From: Leptospiraceae bacterium
Lineage (GTDB): Bacteria > Spirochaetota > Leptospiria > Leptospirales > Leptonemataceae
Assembly: GCA_026418015.1 (NCBI GenBank)
Contig: JAOACE010000020.1
Span: 1-64,000, forward strand
Reading direction: 5' to 3'
DNA length: 64,000 nucleotides
The first letter of the stretch is position 1, and each line of letters begins with the position of its first letter. Shown here one piece after another: positions 9,145 to 16,737 of the stretch. Under the pieces are notes generated by a model that worked only from the letters and a program-made list of their open reading frames with translations, was not told the origin of the DNA and did no database searches. Position numbers and translations under genes: made by a program.

Positions 9145-9206
9145 ACATAACAGCGGATAAAAGGTTCGCCCTTCGCAAAAACTTCTTTTATCCGCATCCG
9201 TTAAGC
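9145..9206 (+). other. attC-like site after cassette 3
   Basis: Left box ACATAAC (9145-9151), stem GCGGATAAAAG (9153-9163) pairing perfectly with CTTTTATCCGC (9185-9195), spacer ATCC, right box GTTAAGC (9200-9206), which fits the GTTRRRY consensus. The left box with its preceding base (CACATAAC) is 7/8 complementary to GTTATATG, the start of this cassette at 6604. Upstream, 9000-9144 holds no gene but has a small perfect hairpin, GAAAACC/GGTTTTC (9093-9109). Confidence 0.6.
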
Positions 9207-9391
9207 TAAATGCCCTCGCCTACTGAAAGATTAAGGTTTATAAAGAGTGAAACATTAATGTTAAAAGTAGGAAAACTATGACAATAGACATAATTCAAAC
9301 AATTTTAGGGGCTTTGTAGCCTCATGTGTTATTTAATTGCAGACTTCGGGCAACTCTAGGGCAATCGTGCCTTGCCTCGCTCTGCTCGGTC

Positions 9392-9466
9392 AATTAACAA
9401 CGGATAGAAGGGAAGCCAAAGATTTCCTCAAATCACCTTCTGTTCTTTTATCCGCAAACCATAAAC
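9392..9466 (+). other. Degenerate attC-like site after an empty cassette
   Basis: Left box AATTAAC (9392-9398), stem CGGATAGAAG (9401-9410) pairing with CTTTTATCCG (9445-9454, one mismatch-type position). The arms are close copies of those at 9153-9195. The right box is not recognisable. The unit between 9200 and 9391 contains no credible gene, only tiny frames (for example MTIDIIQTILGAL from 9278), so it looks like a decayed or gene-less cassette. Confidence 0.45.
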
Positions 9467-9564
9467 ACCCGCTCTCGCTATAAAAAACCTGTTAAATCAT
9501 GTTACACAGGTTACAAAAGTTACATAGGTTACCAAATTAACACTTAAATCGCCATCCCTTCCTC

Positions 9565-9593
9565 TTGACAAATCCTTTAAACTTTAGTAATTT
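9565..9593 (+). promoter_or_regulatory. Sigma70-type promoter in the gene-free stretch 9,467-9,903
   Basis: TTGACA (9565-9570), 17-base spacer, TAATTT (9588-9593). A transcript would start near 9600. Downstream lies a weak hairpin, TAGAGA/TCTCTA (9664-9682), with a T6 run at 9693-9698, so a short RNA of about 100 bases is possible. The rest of 9,467-9,903 contains direct GTTACA-type repeats (9500-9535), a transposase remnant and the ribosome site of the next gene. Confidence 0.45.
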
Positions 9594-9751
9594 TATGCAG
9601 AAGGGTAAGTTCTTTAAGGTTATAAAAGTAAGAGAATAAGTTTTTTCAAAAGAGCAAATACCGTAGAGAGTTTGAATCTCTAATTAAGCAGGTTTTTTGT
9701 TTCCCTATTTATTTTCTTATAAATCAAATCAAAATAAGGAGGAAAAATTTT

Positions 9752-9841
9752 GTATATTATATAAAGGAGCTTGAGTTTAGATACAATAACAGCGATAATT
9801 TAGAAGAAGTTCTTTATAAGGTTTTAGGTGGAATATATTGA
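9752..9841 (+). pseudogene. Transposase C-terminal remnant (IS1595-like)
   Basis: In one frame this reads VYYIKELEFRYNNSDNLEEV then LYKVLGGIY and a stop. The pattern 'Y-x-KELEFRxN-x-R/N' followed by a short helix is how IS1595-group DDE transposases end. Nothing upstream in any frame extends it, and no inverted repeats were found. It marks past insertion activity at the right edge of the accessory region. The assignment rests on a short stretch recalled from the family. Confidence 0.4.
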
Positions 9842-9903
9842 GCAATCGACATGGGAATTTGATGGCAGATAGCATTATTTTTGGTTAATAGAGGAAAAAC
9901 AAT

Positions 9904-10941
9904 ATGGAATATAAAAAAATTATTATAACCCAAAGAGGTGGAAAAGAAAAACTAAAGCTTATAAAAGAACCAAAAGAAAACCTCTACAAAAATTTAAATA
10001 AAAAAGAGGCCATAATAAAAATTCTTGCAAGTGGTGTTGCTTATGCTGATATTATGATGAGGGAAGGAACTTATCCAGGACATCCTCCCTATCCTTTTAC
10101 ACCAGGTTATGATATTATAGGCATAATCGAAGAAATATCGGAAAATAAAGAAAACATAAAAAAAGGCGATATCGTTGCAGCTTTAACTGTTACTGGTGGT
10201 TATAGCGAATACATCGTACTACCCATAGAAAAGCTTATTCCTATACCTAATGTAGATCTTAACAACCAAATGGAATTAGCAAAATTGGTAAGCATGGTTT
10301 TAAATTACATCACCGCATATCAAATGTTGTTTCGCATCAAAAAATTGAACCAAGAAGACTATATTTTAATTCATGGTGGCGGTGGTGGTGTTGGAACAGC
10401 ATTGCTTCAATTAACACATCATTATGATTTTAAAAACGTCTTTACAACGATATCTAGAAGAAAGAGTGAAATTATTTCGAAATATAATGCAAAACCTATT
10501 TATTACCAAGAAGAATCTTTTGTTGATTATTGTAAAAAACATAAAATAAAAATGGACTTAATTCTGGATCCCATTGGTGGATGGCACTTTTTAGAATCCT
10601 ACAAAGTATTAAACCGTAATGGGACATTGGTATTATATGGTACTTATAATTTTCTTAAAGAAGGTACAATAAAATCGATGTTAGGTGTACCATTAACCTA
10701 TCTTCGAAATCTATTCGACTTTAACAAAAAAGTTATATTTTATCTTATTGGACAAAAGCGATTTGGGGGATACGAATCCATAAAAAATGATTATAAAATT
10801 CTTTTAGAATTATTCAAAAATAAAAAAATTGATCCATTAGTAGAAATCCTACCATTCTCGGAAAAGAATGTTCAAGAAGCTCATCAACGACTACAAAATG
10901 GAGAAGTTTTAGGAAAAATTGTATTGATTTTTGATCATTAA
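9904..10941 (+). CDS. Medium-chain dehydrogenase/reductase, quinone-oxidoreductase-like
   Basis: 345 residues with the zinc-free MDR layout: an N-terminal GroES-like domain (GVAYADIMMREGTYPGHPPY, then PFTPGYDIIGII) and a Rossmann domain with the NAD(P)-binding stretch IHGGGGGVGTALLQL (about 156-170). The 'YPG-PPYPFTPGYD' region is that of quinone oxidoreductase and VAT-1 relatives, so NADPH-dependent reduction of a quinone or enone is likely; the substrate is unknown. A GAGG ribosome site lies upstream. It is the first core-like gene after the accessory region and is convergent with the radical SAM gene, the two stops being adjacent. Confidence 0.85.
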   Translation: MEYKKIIITQRGGKEKLKLIKEPKENLYKNLNKKEAIIKILASGVAYADIMMREGTYPGHPPYPFTPGYDIIGIIEEISENKENIKKGDIVAALTVTGGYSEYIVLPIEKLIPIPNVDLNNQMELAKLVSMVLNYITAYQMLFRIKKLNQEDYILIHGGGGGVGTALLQLTHHYDFKNVFTTISRRKSEIISKYNAKPIYYQEESFVDYCKKHKIKMDLILDPIGGWHFLESYKVLNRNGTLVLYGTYNFLKEGTIKSMLGVPLTYLRNLFDFNKKVIFYLIGQKRFGGYESIKNDYKILLELFKNKKIDPLVEILPFSEKNVQEAHQRLQNGEVLGKIVLIFDH

Positions 10942-12174
10942 TTATTGCAACAAATCTATAGGATAAGGTAAAGATGCATCCTTTGGGATTCTATAAATAT
11001 ATTGATTTCTAAAATGGGGATCTTGCATTCTACATTCCTTAGAACGTTTTTTATATGGTTCAATCGTTATAAGCTTTTCCCACAAAGTTTTAATAGAGAA
11101 TTCAGGATATTTTCCTACTGTTAATGGGGTAAAATCACAAGGACATACATATCCTTGGCTTGATAGATAAAACTGAGTTGTTGCAGCAAAACAATACCCT
11201 CTACTACACTCTTTTTGGGATGTAAAAACAGATTGAGGTGTTATAATTGGATAATCTTTTTTCCTTCGATAGTAATGTGTTAAGTATAGTATTTTTTTTC
11301 TAGCTTCTAAATCAAGAAATGACGAAACAGAAGAATACATTCGCCCAGTAGGAATTGCATCAAAAAATGTAACTTCTTGAACGTTTAATTCTTTTGCAAA
11401 TGCCATCATGTTTTCTATAAAATAAGCTTCTACACGGTCTTTGGTTAAATAGCTAGAAATTGCAACAGGTATTTTTACTTGCAATGCGTTCTGAATTCCT
11501 TCAATTGCTTTATCAAATATATTTCGCTTTCTTAATTGATTATGTTCTTCTTTTTTGTAAGAATCCAAACTCACAAAAATTCCGTCCAAACCAGAAGCTT
11601 TTAATTTTTTACATTTTTCTTTGGTTAGAAATTCTCCATTTGTAAATAAAACCACATTTGCTTTGTTTTTATCTACCGACGAAATAATTTTATCTAAATC
11701 TTTGTTTAATAACGGTTCCCCACCTACTAAAACTACTGTTGTTACTCCAAGTTCTATGGATTCTTCTATTGCCGAAATAAATTGTTCTGTTGTTAATTCC
11801 TTCTCTTTCTGATTCATATGATAATTTGCACTACAATGTAAACAATTACATTGACATTTTTTTGTTAATCCTACTGTGAGTGTCGATGGTATTCTACACA
11901 TCTCGAATTTACGAAGCAATCGATAAAATATATATCTTTTACCAGCATTTGTTGTAATATCTGGTTGATATAAACTAAATCGTAATTGTCCAAATGTTCG
12001 AAAAAAATTCTTGTATTTCTTGGTTTGATTTATATAATTTTCTATATAAGATTTCGCTTTGTTTGGGAATTTTTCTTTAAACTCAATCCAATAATCTAAT
12101 AAATCTTGCGATGTATCGTATTTGTATTGAATCGTAAAATAATAATAATCAAGAAAATCCTGCTCTTTACTCAT
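10942..12174 (-). CDS. Radical SAM protein with SPASM-like C-terminus
   Basis: About 410 residues. The radical SAM cluster motif is CQCNCLHC in GLTKKCQCNCLHCSA (Cys-x3-Cys-x2-Cys), followed by the SAM-binding region VVLVGGEPLLN. The C-terminal part has a Cys set (ECSRGYCFAA, GYVCPCDFTP) typical of SPASM/twitch domains that bind extra Fe-S clusters. Proteins of this layout modify peptides or proteins, or act in cofactor maturation. No precursor peptide was recognised next to it, so the substrate is open. The start was placed at MSKEQDF (12174); an in-frame start at 12210 would add a hydrophobic stretch that looks non-coding. It is divergent from the AAA ATPase gene. Confidence 0.85.
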   Translation of the reverse strand: MSKEQDFLDYYYFTIQYKYDTSQDLLDYWIEFKEKFPNKAKSYIENYINQTKKYKNFFRTFGQLRFSLYQPDITTNAGKRYIFYRLLRKFEMCRIPSTLTVGLTKKCQCNCLHCSANYHMNQKEKELTTEQFISAIEESIELGVTTVVLVGGEPLLNKDLDKIISSVDKNKANVVLFTNGEFLTKEKCKKLKASGLDGIFVSLDSYKKEEHNQLRKRNIFDKAIEGIQNALQVKIPVAISSYLTKDRVEAYFIENMMAFAKELNVQEVTFFDAIPTGRMYSSVSSFLDLEARKKILYLTHYYRRKKDYPIITPQSVFTSQKECSRGYCFAATTQFYLSSQGYVCPCDFTPLTVGKYPEFSIKTLWEKLITIEPYKKRSKECRMQDPHFRNQYIYRIPKDASLPYPIDLLQ

Positions 12175-12275
12175 TAAAACATATTTAAAAGTATACAATA
12201 TTAGAGTCAAATAGAATTTATATTTTATAAAAAATGTTTGTTAAAATATTAAACATTACTTTTTTATTATTTAAT

Positions 12276-13709
12276 ATGAATCAAAACGAATTAAGCTTAA
12301 TTAAAACATTAAAAGACCTTAAAGAATTTGGGTATCAATATAGATCCATAAAAGAAGAAATGGCACAAAATTTAGCAAACAAACTCTATAATAATCAACC
12401 AGTATTCCCCGAAATTCATGGATACGAAGATACAGTTTTGCCACAATTATACCATGCGATACTTGCTGGTCATAATATAGTTTTATTAGGAGAAAAAGGA
12501 CAAGCAAAAACCAAAATTATGAGATCGTTAATTCATCTACTCGATGAATATTTTCCCGTAATAGATGGAACTCTTATTCCAGAAAGTCCTTTTCGTCCCA
12601 TAACAAAACAAGCAAAAAAGATATTACAAGAAAAACGAGAAAATACTCCAATTCGTTGGATACATCGCGAAGAACGTTATGGAGAAAAGTTGGCACCAGG
12701 TAGTAGAATTGCGGATATTATTGGAGATTTAGATCCCGCGAAAGTGATCGAAGGAAGTTCCTTAGGAAGTGAAGATGCACTCCATTATGGTCTTTTACCC
12801 AGAATGAATCATGGTATCTTTGCTATTAACGAATTACCAGACTTAGATTATCTAGTACAGGTTGCAATGTTTAATATTCTTGAAGAAGAAGATATTCAAA
12901 TTCGTGGTTTACCAGTTAGATTATCTTTGGATGTTTTTATTTGTTTTACAGCAAACCCATCAGAATATACGCGATCAGGAAAGATCATCACTCAATTAAA
13001 AGATAGAATTGGTGCAGAAATAAGAACACATTATCCTAAAACACGCGAAATTGGCTTAAAAATCACGAAACAAGAAATTCGCATTCCAGCGATAAAACCA
13101 GAAGTAATTGTGCCCAAATTCATTGAAGAAATCATCGAAGAGATTACCATCCAAGCAAGAAGACATCCTCTGGTGAACCAAAAGTCTGGTGTTTCTGCAA
13201 GATTATCCATTGCAAATTACGAAACCATCGTAGCATCTGCTAGAAGAAGAGCGTTACAACTAAAACAACCTGTTGCGTATGCACGAATGACGGATTTAGG
13301 AAATATTTTTAGTTCGAGTTTAGGAAAAATTGAACTTGATCCATATCGCGACGAAGCTGTCACAGAATATCAAGTTATTCTTAAATTGATCGATTTGGCT
13401 ATAAAAGAAATATTCGAAGAATATTTCCCCGAAAAAAAATATTCCCAAGAATTTGAAAATATTACAAAACAAGTATATCAAGCAAATGTAATAGAAATTT
13501 CCGATACAATGCCCACTTCCGAATATAAAAAAATCTTAAAAATTGTTCCGAGTTTATTCGATCTATTGAAAGATCAAAATTGGGACAAAAACGACGAATT
13601 ATTCGCATCGGGAATTGAATTTATACTTGAAGGTTTAACAACGAAAGAAAAAATAAGCAGACGGCGATTAGGAGAAATTGTTAGTTTTAAATCTGTGGAT
13701 TTGTATTAA
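12276..13709 (+). CDS. Magnesium-chelatase ChlI/MoxR-type AAA+ ATPase
   Basis: About 477 residues. Walker A is GEKGQAKT (a GxxGxxKT loop), preceded by HAILAGHNIVLLG. The Walker B region reads GIFAINELPDL, and an FTANPSEYTRSG sensor-1 region follows. This places it with the ChlI/MoxR group, which remodels protein complexes or inserts metal with partner proteins. No BchD/VWA partner and no chlorophyll genes are near, so a true magnesium chelatase role is not supported. The stop overlaps the ATG of the first ArsA-like gene by one base (TAATG), and that gene overlaps the second, so the three form one translationally coupled unit. The start at 12276 was preferred to 12234 because the added residues are hydrophobic and unlike the family. 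Confidence 0.8.
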   Translation: MNQNELSLIKTLKDLKEFGYQYRSIKEEMAQNLANKLYNNQPVFPEIHGYEDTVLPQLYHAILAGHNIVLLGEKGQAKTKIMRSLIHLLDEYFPVIDGTLIPESPFRPITKQAKKILQEKRENTPIRWIHREERYGEKLAPGSRIADIIGDLDPAKVIEGSSLGSEDALHYGLLPRMNHGIFAINELPDLDYLVQVAMFNILEEEDIQIRGLPVRLSLDVFICFTANPSEYTRSGKIITQLKDRIGAEIRTHYPKTREIGLKITKQEIRIPAIKPEVIVPKFIEEIIEEITIQARRHPLVNQKSGVSARLSIANYETIVASARRRALQLKQPVAYARMTDLGNIFSSSLGKIELDPYRDEAVTEYQVILKLIDLAIKEIFEEYFPEKKYSQEFENITKQVYQANVIEISDTMPTSEYKKILKIVPSLFDLLKDQNWDKNDELFASGIEFILEGLTTKEKISRRRLGEIVSFKSVDLY

Positions 13710-14638
13710 TGTTAAAGTTCAATCAGAAAGTAATTTTTGTATTAGGTAAAGGTGGCGTAGGTAGGACAACGATATCTGCCGCATTAGGTTATTATTTCGC
13801 TAAGCAAGGACTTAAAACCTTAGTAATTCAATGGGCAATTCGGGATTTTGTGTCCCCTATTTTTGATAAAGACCCAGTAGGTCATAAGCATAAAGAAATT
13901 TTACAAAATCTTTTTGTAATGAATTATGATCCTCAAATAACCTTACAAGAATATTTTGTAGAGCATTTGCACATGACTCTATTTTTTAAGTTTATCATCG
14001 AAAATCCACAAGTAAAGAAATTGATACAAGCTGCACCAGGTTTAGAAGAATTATTCTTCTTAGGAAGAATTTTTTGGTTAGTAGAATTAGCAAAAGAAGA
14101 ACGTGGATATGAATTCGATAAAATTATTGTAGATGCACCAGCTACTGGACATGGCTCTGCATTATTCGGTGTTATATCTACTATTTCGAACTTTAAATTA
14201 GAAGGCCCTTTGGTATCAGAAGCTATAAGGGTTGCTAAAATGTTAGATGATCACGAAAAAATTGGGACAGTAGTTGTCACCTTACCGGAAGAATTGCCTT
14301 ACGAAGAAACCATTGATCTGGTAGATCTTATCGAAAAAGAAATGAAAAGAAAACCCTTAGCAATTTTTTTAAACAAAAGTGTGTATTGGTATTTAAAAGA
14401 AAATGCCCATCACAATATAAACGATGATTATGCAAATCGTTTTTATCAATTCAAAAATGTTATAAGATCCTTAGATTTAGATCTCAGAAGAAAAATTTAT
14501 TACGAACATAGAACAAAAGAATTTTTTCATCAAACCATAAAAACGATCATCTTGCCAGAATTGATCCTAGAAAAACCAGAGATTACACCAGAACAAAAAA
14601 TCAAAAAACTTGTAGAACTATTAGAATCCTATGAATAA
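13709..14638 (+). CDS. ArsA/Get3-like ATPase, predicted inactive partner
   Basis: 309 residues of the ArsA/Get3 deviant-Walker-A fold. The P-loop reads GKGGVGRT: the signature lysine is kept, but the canonical P-loop lysine is Arg. Switch I, normally DPA, reads QWAIRDF, so the catalytic Asp is lost. Switch II is present as VDAPATGH. The neighbour downstream has the opposite P-loop defect. The likely reading is a heterodimer in which this subunit lends its signature lysine to the other subunit's ATP site. The family moves anions or tail-anchored membrane proteins; neither arsenic genes nor a client is visible here. It starts in the stop of the AAA ATPase gene and overlaps the next gene by 8 bases. 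Confidence 0.8.
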   Translation: MLKFNQKVIFVLGKGGVGRTTISAALGYYFAKQGLKTLVIQWAIRDFVSPIFDKDPVGHKHKEILQNLFVMNYDPQITLQEYFVEHLHMTLFFKFIIENPQVKKLIQAAPGLEELFFLGRIFWLVELAKEERGYEFDKIIVDAPATGHGSALFGVISTISNFKLEGPLVSEAIRVAKMLDDHEKIGTVVVTLPEELPYEETIDLVDLIEKEMKRKPLAIFLNKSVYWYLKENAHHNINDDYANRFYQFKNVIRSLDLDLRRKIYYEHRTKEFFHQTIKTIILPELILEKPEITPEQKIKKLVELLESYE

Positions 14639-15791
14639 AAAAACCAATTTACACATCTTTTTAGGAGCGGGAGGAGTTGGTAAAACCACCATTTCTGCTT
14701 CCTTCGCGATGTATTTAGCATCAAAAGGAAAAAAAACTGGCTTACTGAGTATAGACCCTGCAAAAAGGTTAAAATCTGCTCTTAATGCATCCCACATAGA
14801 CGAAGAAGGAAAAATCTTTTGGTCAAATACTAACAATGGGGGGTATCTACGTGCAGCAATATTAAATTTACCAGACAGCTTAAAACGTTGGATTATTGAC
14901 GAAGGTCTACCAGAAGAACATCAAAGACAACTATTTCAACATCCTTTGTATACAACGCTTGCAGAAAAGATTGCATCGGCAACAGAAACATTAGCTCCTA
15001 TAAGAATGGCAGAATGGTTAGAACAATACCCAGAAACAGAAGAACTGATTATCGATACTGCACCTGGTCTACATGCAGTGGATTTTATTACACGACCAGA
15101 AAAATTGATGGCATTTTTCGATAGCAAAATCCTTCAATGGATAAAATGGTTTGCTGGTGAAAAAAAATGGAAATGGGTCGATGGAAAAAAAGAAGTAATA
15201 CAAGATCAAAATATTTTTCAAAAAATCATAAGACAAAGTGCTAAAGGAATATTATCTGCACTTGGTAAAGCTGGTGGTGAAAACATATTGTTAACATTAG
15301 GAGAATTGATTTTATTAATGGATCAGGTTTTTTACAAGATGGTGGATAGATTAGAAGAATCTAGAAAATGGATAAGAGATACAAACACCAAAGTTTATTT
15401 TGTTTTTACATTACGCGATGATTCTGTTTCTGTTGCAATCGAACTTAAACAAATATTAGAAAAAAATAATATAAAAAATTTTATATTTTTATTAAATAAA
15501 AGCGTTCCTGATAGTTTTATAAATTCGAAGGAAGTAATGAATGTGAATAATGTCTTTTCGGAAATAAAACCTCATAGCTTAGAATACGAAGAATTATTAA
15601 ATAGATATATACAATCTTTTCCCATTCTAAAAAACAAGATTTTAACAAAACTCGAAAAATATTTTATACCTAAAAATAATATCATAGAGATTCCTATTGT
15701 TTCCTCGATAGAAAATTACGAAGAATTAAAAATTTCTGATTTAATTGAATTAGGATCCTATATTGAACATAAAAACAAAATAATGTATTAA
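14631..15791 (+). CDS. ArsA/Get3-like ATPase, predicted ATP-binding partner
   Basis: 386 residues. The P-loop reads GAGGVGKT: the canonical lysine is present, but the signature lysine near the start of the loop is Ala. Switch I is intact (SIDPAKRLKSAL) and switch II is IDTAPGLHAVD, as in ArsA/Get3. A Trp/Lys-rich insert follows (ILQWIKWFAGEKKWKW, about 165-180), which could be a client- or membrane-binding region. It overlaps the preceding ArsA-like gene by 8 bases and ends the three-gene unit with the ChlI/MoxR ATPase. In a heterodimer this subunit would hold the one working nucleotide site. Function beyond ATPase is unknown. Confidence 0.8.
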   Translation: MNKKTNLHIFLGAGGVGKTTISASFAMYLASKGKKTGLLSIDPAKRLKSALNASHIDEEGKIFWSNTNNGGYLRAAILNLPDSLKRWIIDEGLPEEHQRQLFQHPLYTTLAEKIASATETLAPIRMAEWLEQYPETEELIIDTAPGLHAVDFITRPEKLMAFFDSKILQWIKWFAGEKKWKWVDGKKEVIQDQNIFQKIIRQSAKGILSALGKAGGENILLTLGELILLMDQVFYKMVDRLEESRKWIRDTNTKVYFVFTLRDDSVSVAIELKQILEKNNIKNFIFLLNKSVPDSFINSKEVMNVNNVFSEIKPHSLEYEELLNRYIQSFPILKNKILTKLEKYFIPKNNIIEIPIVSSIENYEELKISDLIELGSYIEHKNKIMY

Positions 15792-15811
15792 TTGATTTAT
15801 TATTTTTTTGC

Positions 15812-15840
15812 TTGACATTTAGATAAAATTAATTTAAATA
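15812..15840 (+). promoter_or_regulatory. Promoter of yqgE, likely leaderless
   Basis: TTGACA (15812-15817), 17-base spacer, TAAATA (15835-15840). The predicted start of transcription falls at or within a base or two of the ATG at 15846, and there is no Shine-Dalgarno sequence. The transcript would begin at the start codon. Confidence 0.55.
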
Positions 15841-15845
15841 ATTCT

Positions 15846-16448
15846 ATGGATCGTAAGGATAATTTTCAATCTTTAAAAGGTTATTTCTTAATTTCGGAAG
15901 CAACTATGTTAGATCCAAACTTTAAACATACAGTTGTTTTAATGATTGAACACAATGAAGATGGTGCATTTGGTTTGATTGTAAACAAAAAATCCCAATT
16001 AACACTTTCGGATTTATTGCCAGAATTTCAGAATGAACGCGGAAAAAGTACTCCAATTTATATTGGTGGACCAGTACAACAAGAATTTTTATTTGCAGTA
16101 CATTCTCCCCTATTAGATAGAAAACCCTCTTCTACATCGATGGAAGTTATCTCCAATGTTTATTTTGAACCAGGCTTTCGCAACCTTGAAGATTATTTTA
16201 AAGATGATTATTGGAACTCTTTACCTCTCGACGATAGACCTAAAATACATTTATTTATTGGATATTCTGGTTGGGGGCCAGGTCAGTTAGAAAGAGAAAT
16301 ACGCGAAGGCAGCTGGATTATTCATCCAGCTTCTTATAAAATTGTATTTCATCCTAATCCCGAAGAAGGATGGAAAGATGCTTTAAGACAAAAAGGCGGC
16401 ATCTACAAAATATTTGCAGATACCAACCAAGATCCTTTCTTAAATTAA
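15846..16448 (+). CDS. yqgE: YqgE/AlgH family protein (DUF179)
   Basis: 200 residues across the whole family length. Conserved blocks are FLISEATMLDPNFKHTVVLM near the N-terminus, GAFGLIVNKKS, PIYIGGPVQQEFLF, and LFIGYSGWGPGQLEREI. YqgE/AlgH proteins are widespread, cytoplasmic and of unsettled function. The gene stands alone behind its own promoter and is convergent with the small membrane protein gene, whose stop it overlaps by four bases. Confidence 0.9.
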   Translation: MDRKDNFQSLKGYFLISEATMLDPNFKHTVVLMIEHNEDGAFGLIVNKKSQLTLSDLLPEFQNERGKSTPIYIGGPVQQEFLFAVHSPLLDRKPSSTSMEVISNVYFEPGFRNLEDYFKDDYWNSLPLDDRPKIHLFIGYSGWGPGQLEREIREGSWIIHPASYKIVFHPNPEEGWKDALRQKGGIYKIFADTNQDPFLN

Positions 16449-16696
16449 TTTTTTCTTATAAAGCGATAAACTGCAAGAATTATAATCGCGCCACCTACTG
16501 CTAAAAAGAAACTTGTCCAATTCCAACCAGTAAAAGAACCAATCCCTAATTGTGTACCAATAAAACCGCCCACAAATGCACCAGCAATTCCAAGTAGAAT
16601 TGTTATAATAAATCCACCCGGATCTTTACCAGGCATTATCAGTTTTGCAACTACTCCTACTAAGAGTCCCATTGCTATCCAACTTAATATTCCCAT
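16445..16696 (-). CDS. GlsB/YeaQ/YmgE family membrane protein
   Basis: About 83 residues, nearly all membrane-embedded: MGILSWIAMGLLVGVVAKLI, then GGFIITILLGIAGAFVGGF and a third segment before IRKN. The Gly-rich pattern and the 'PGKDPGG' loop between the first two segments are diagnostic of this stress-associated family, once called transglycosylase-associated proteins. The start was set at MGILSW (16696). Exact role unknown. Confidence 0.9.
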   Translation of the reverse strand: MGILSWIAMGLLVGVVAKLIMPGKDPGGFIITILLGIAGAFVGGFIGTQLGIGSFTGWNWTSFFLAVGGAIIILAVYRFIRKN

Positions 16697-16702
16697 ATAG
16701 AT

Positions 16703-16730
16703 CAAATAAAATTTGTTCAAAAAAAGTCAA
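16703..16730 (-). promoter_or_regulatory. Promoter of the GlsB/YeaQ gene, likely leaderless
   Basis: On the minus strand TTGACT begins 34 bases before the ATG at 16696, with TATTTG after a 16-base spacer. No ribosome site is present. It sits between the stop of the upstream gene (16738) and this gene, so the small gene has its own promoter. Confidence 0.4.
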
Positions 16731-16737
16731 ACTTTTT

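Larger units (their letters stand above)
580..9466 (+). mobile_element. Integron-like gene cassette array
   Basis: Four consecutive units are separated by sites built like integron attC sites: a left box ending in AAC, a long imperfect hairpin, and a right box starting GTT. In three units the start box and the end box are inverse complements, as expected for circularised and reinserted cassettes. Unit 1 has GTTAGGCGAC at 580-589 against GTCGCCTAAC at 5154-5163. Unit 3 has GTTATATG at 6604 against CACATAAC at 9144. Unit 4 has GTTAA at 9200 against TTAAC at 9394. All genes in the array point the same way and each is followed closely by a site. Contents are defence-type genes. No intact recombinase is in view. 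Confidence 0.65.

Noticed and set aside
9500-9540. Short GTTACA-type direct repeats as a CRISPR or iteron array
   Set aside because: Only four loose copies over about 35 bases, with no regular spacing and no replication or cas gene near.
12276-13709. Magnesium chelatase for chlorophyll synthesis
   Set aside because: No BchD/BchH or other tetrapyrrole-magnesium genes are near, and the gene is coupled to ArsA-type ATPases.
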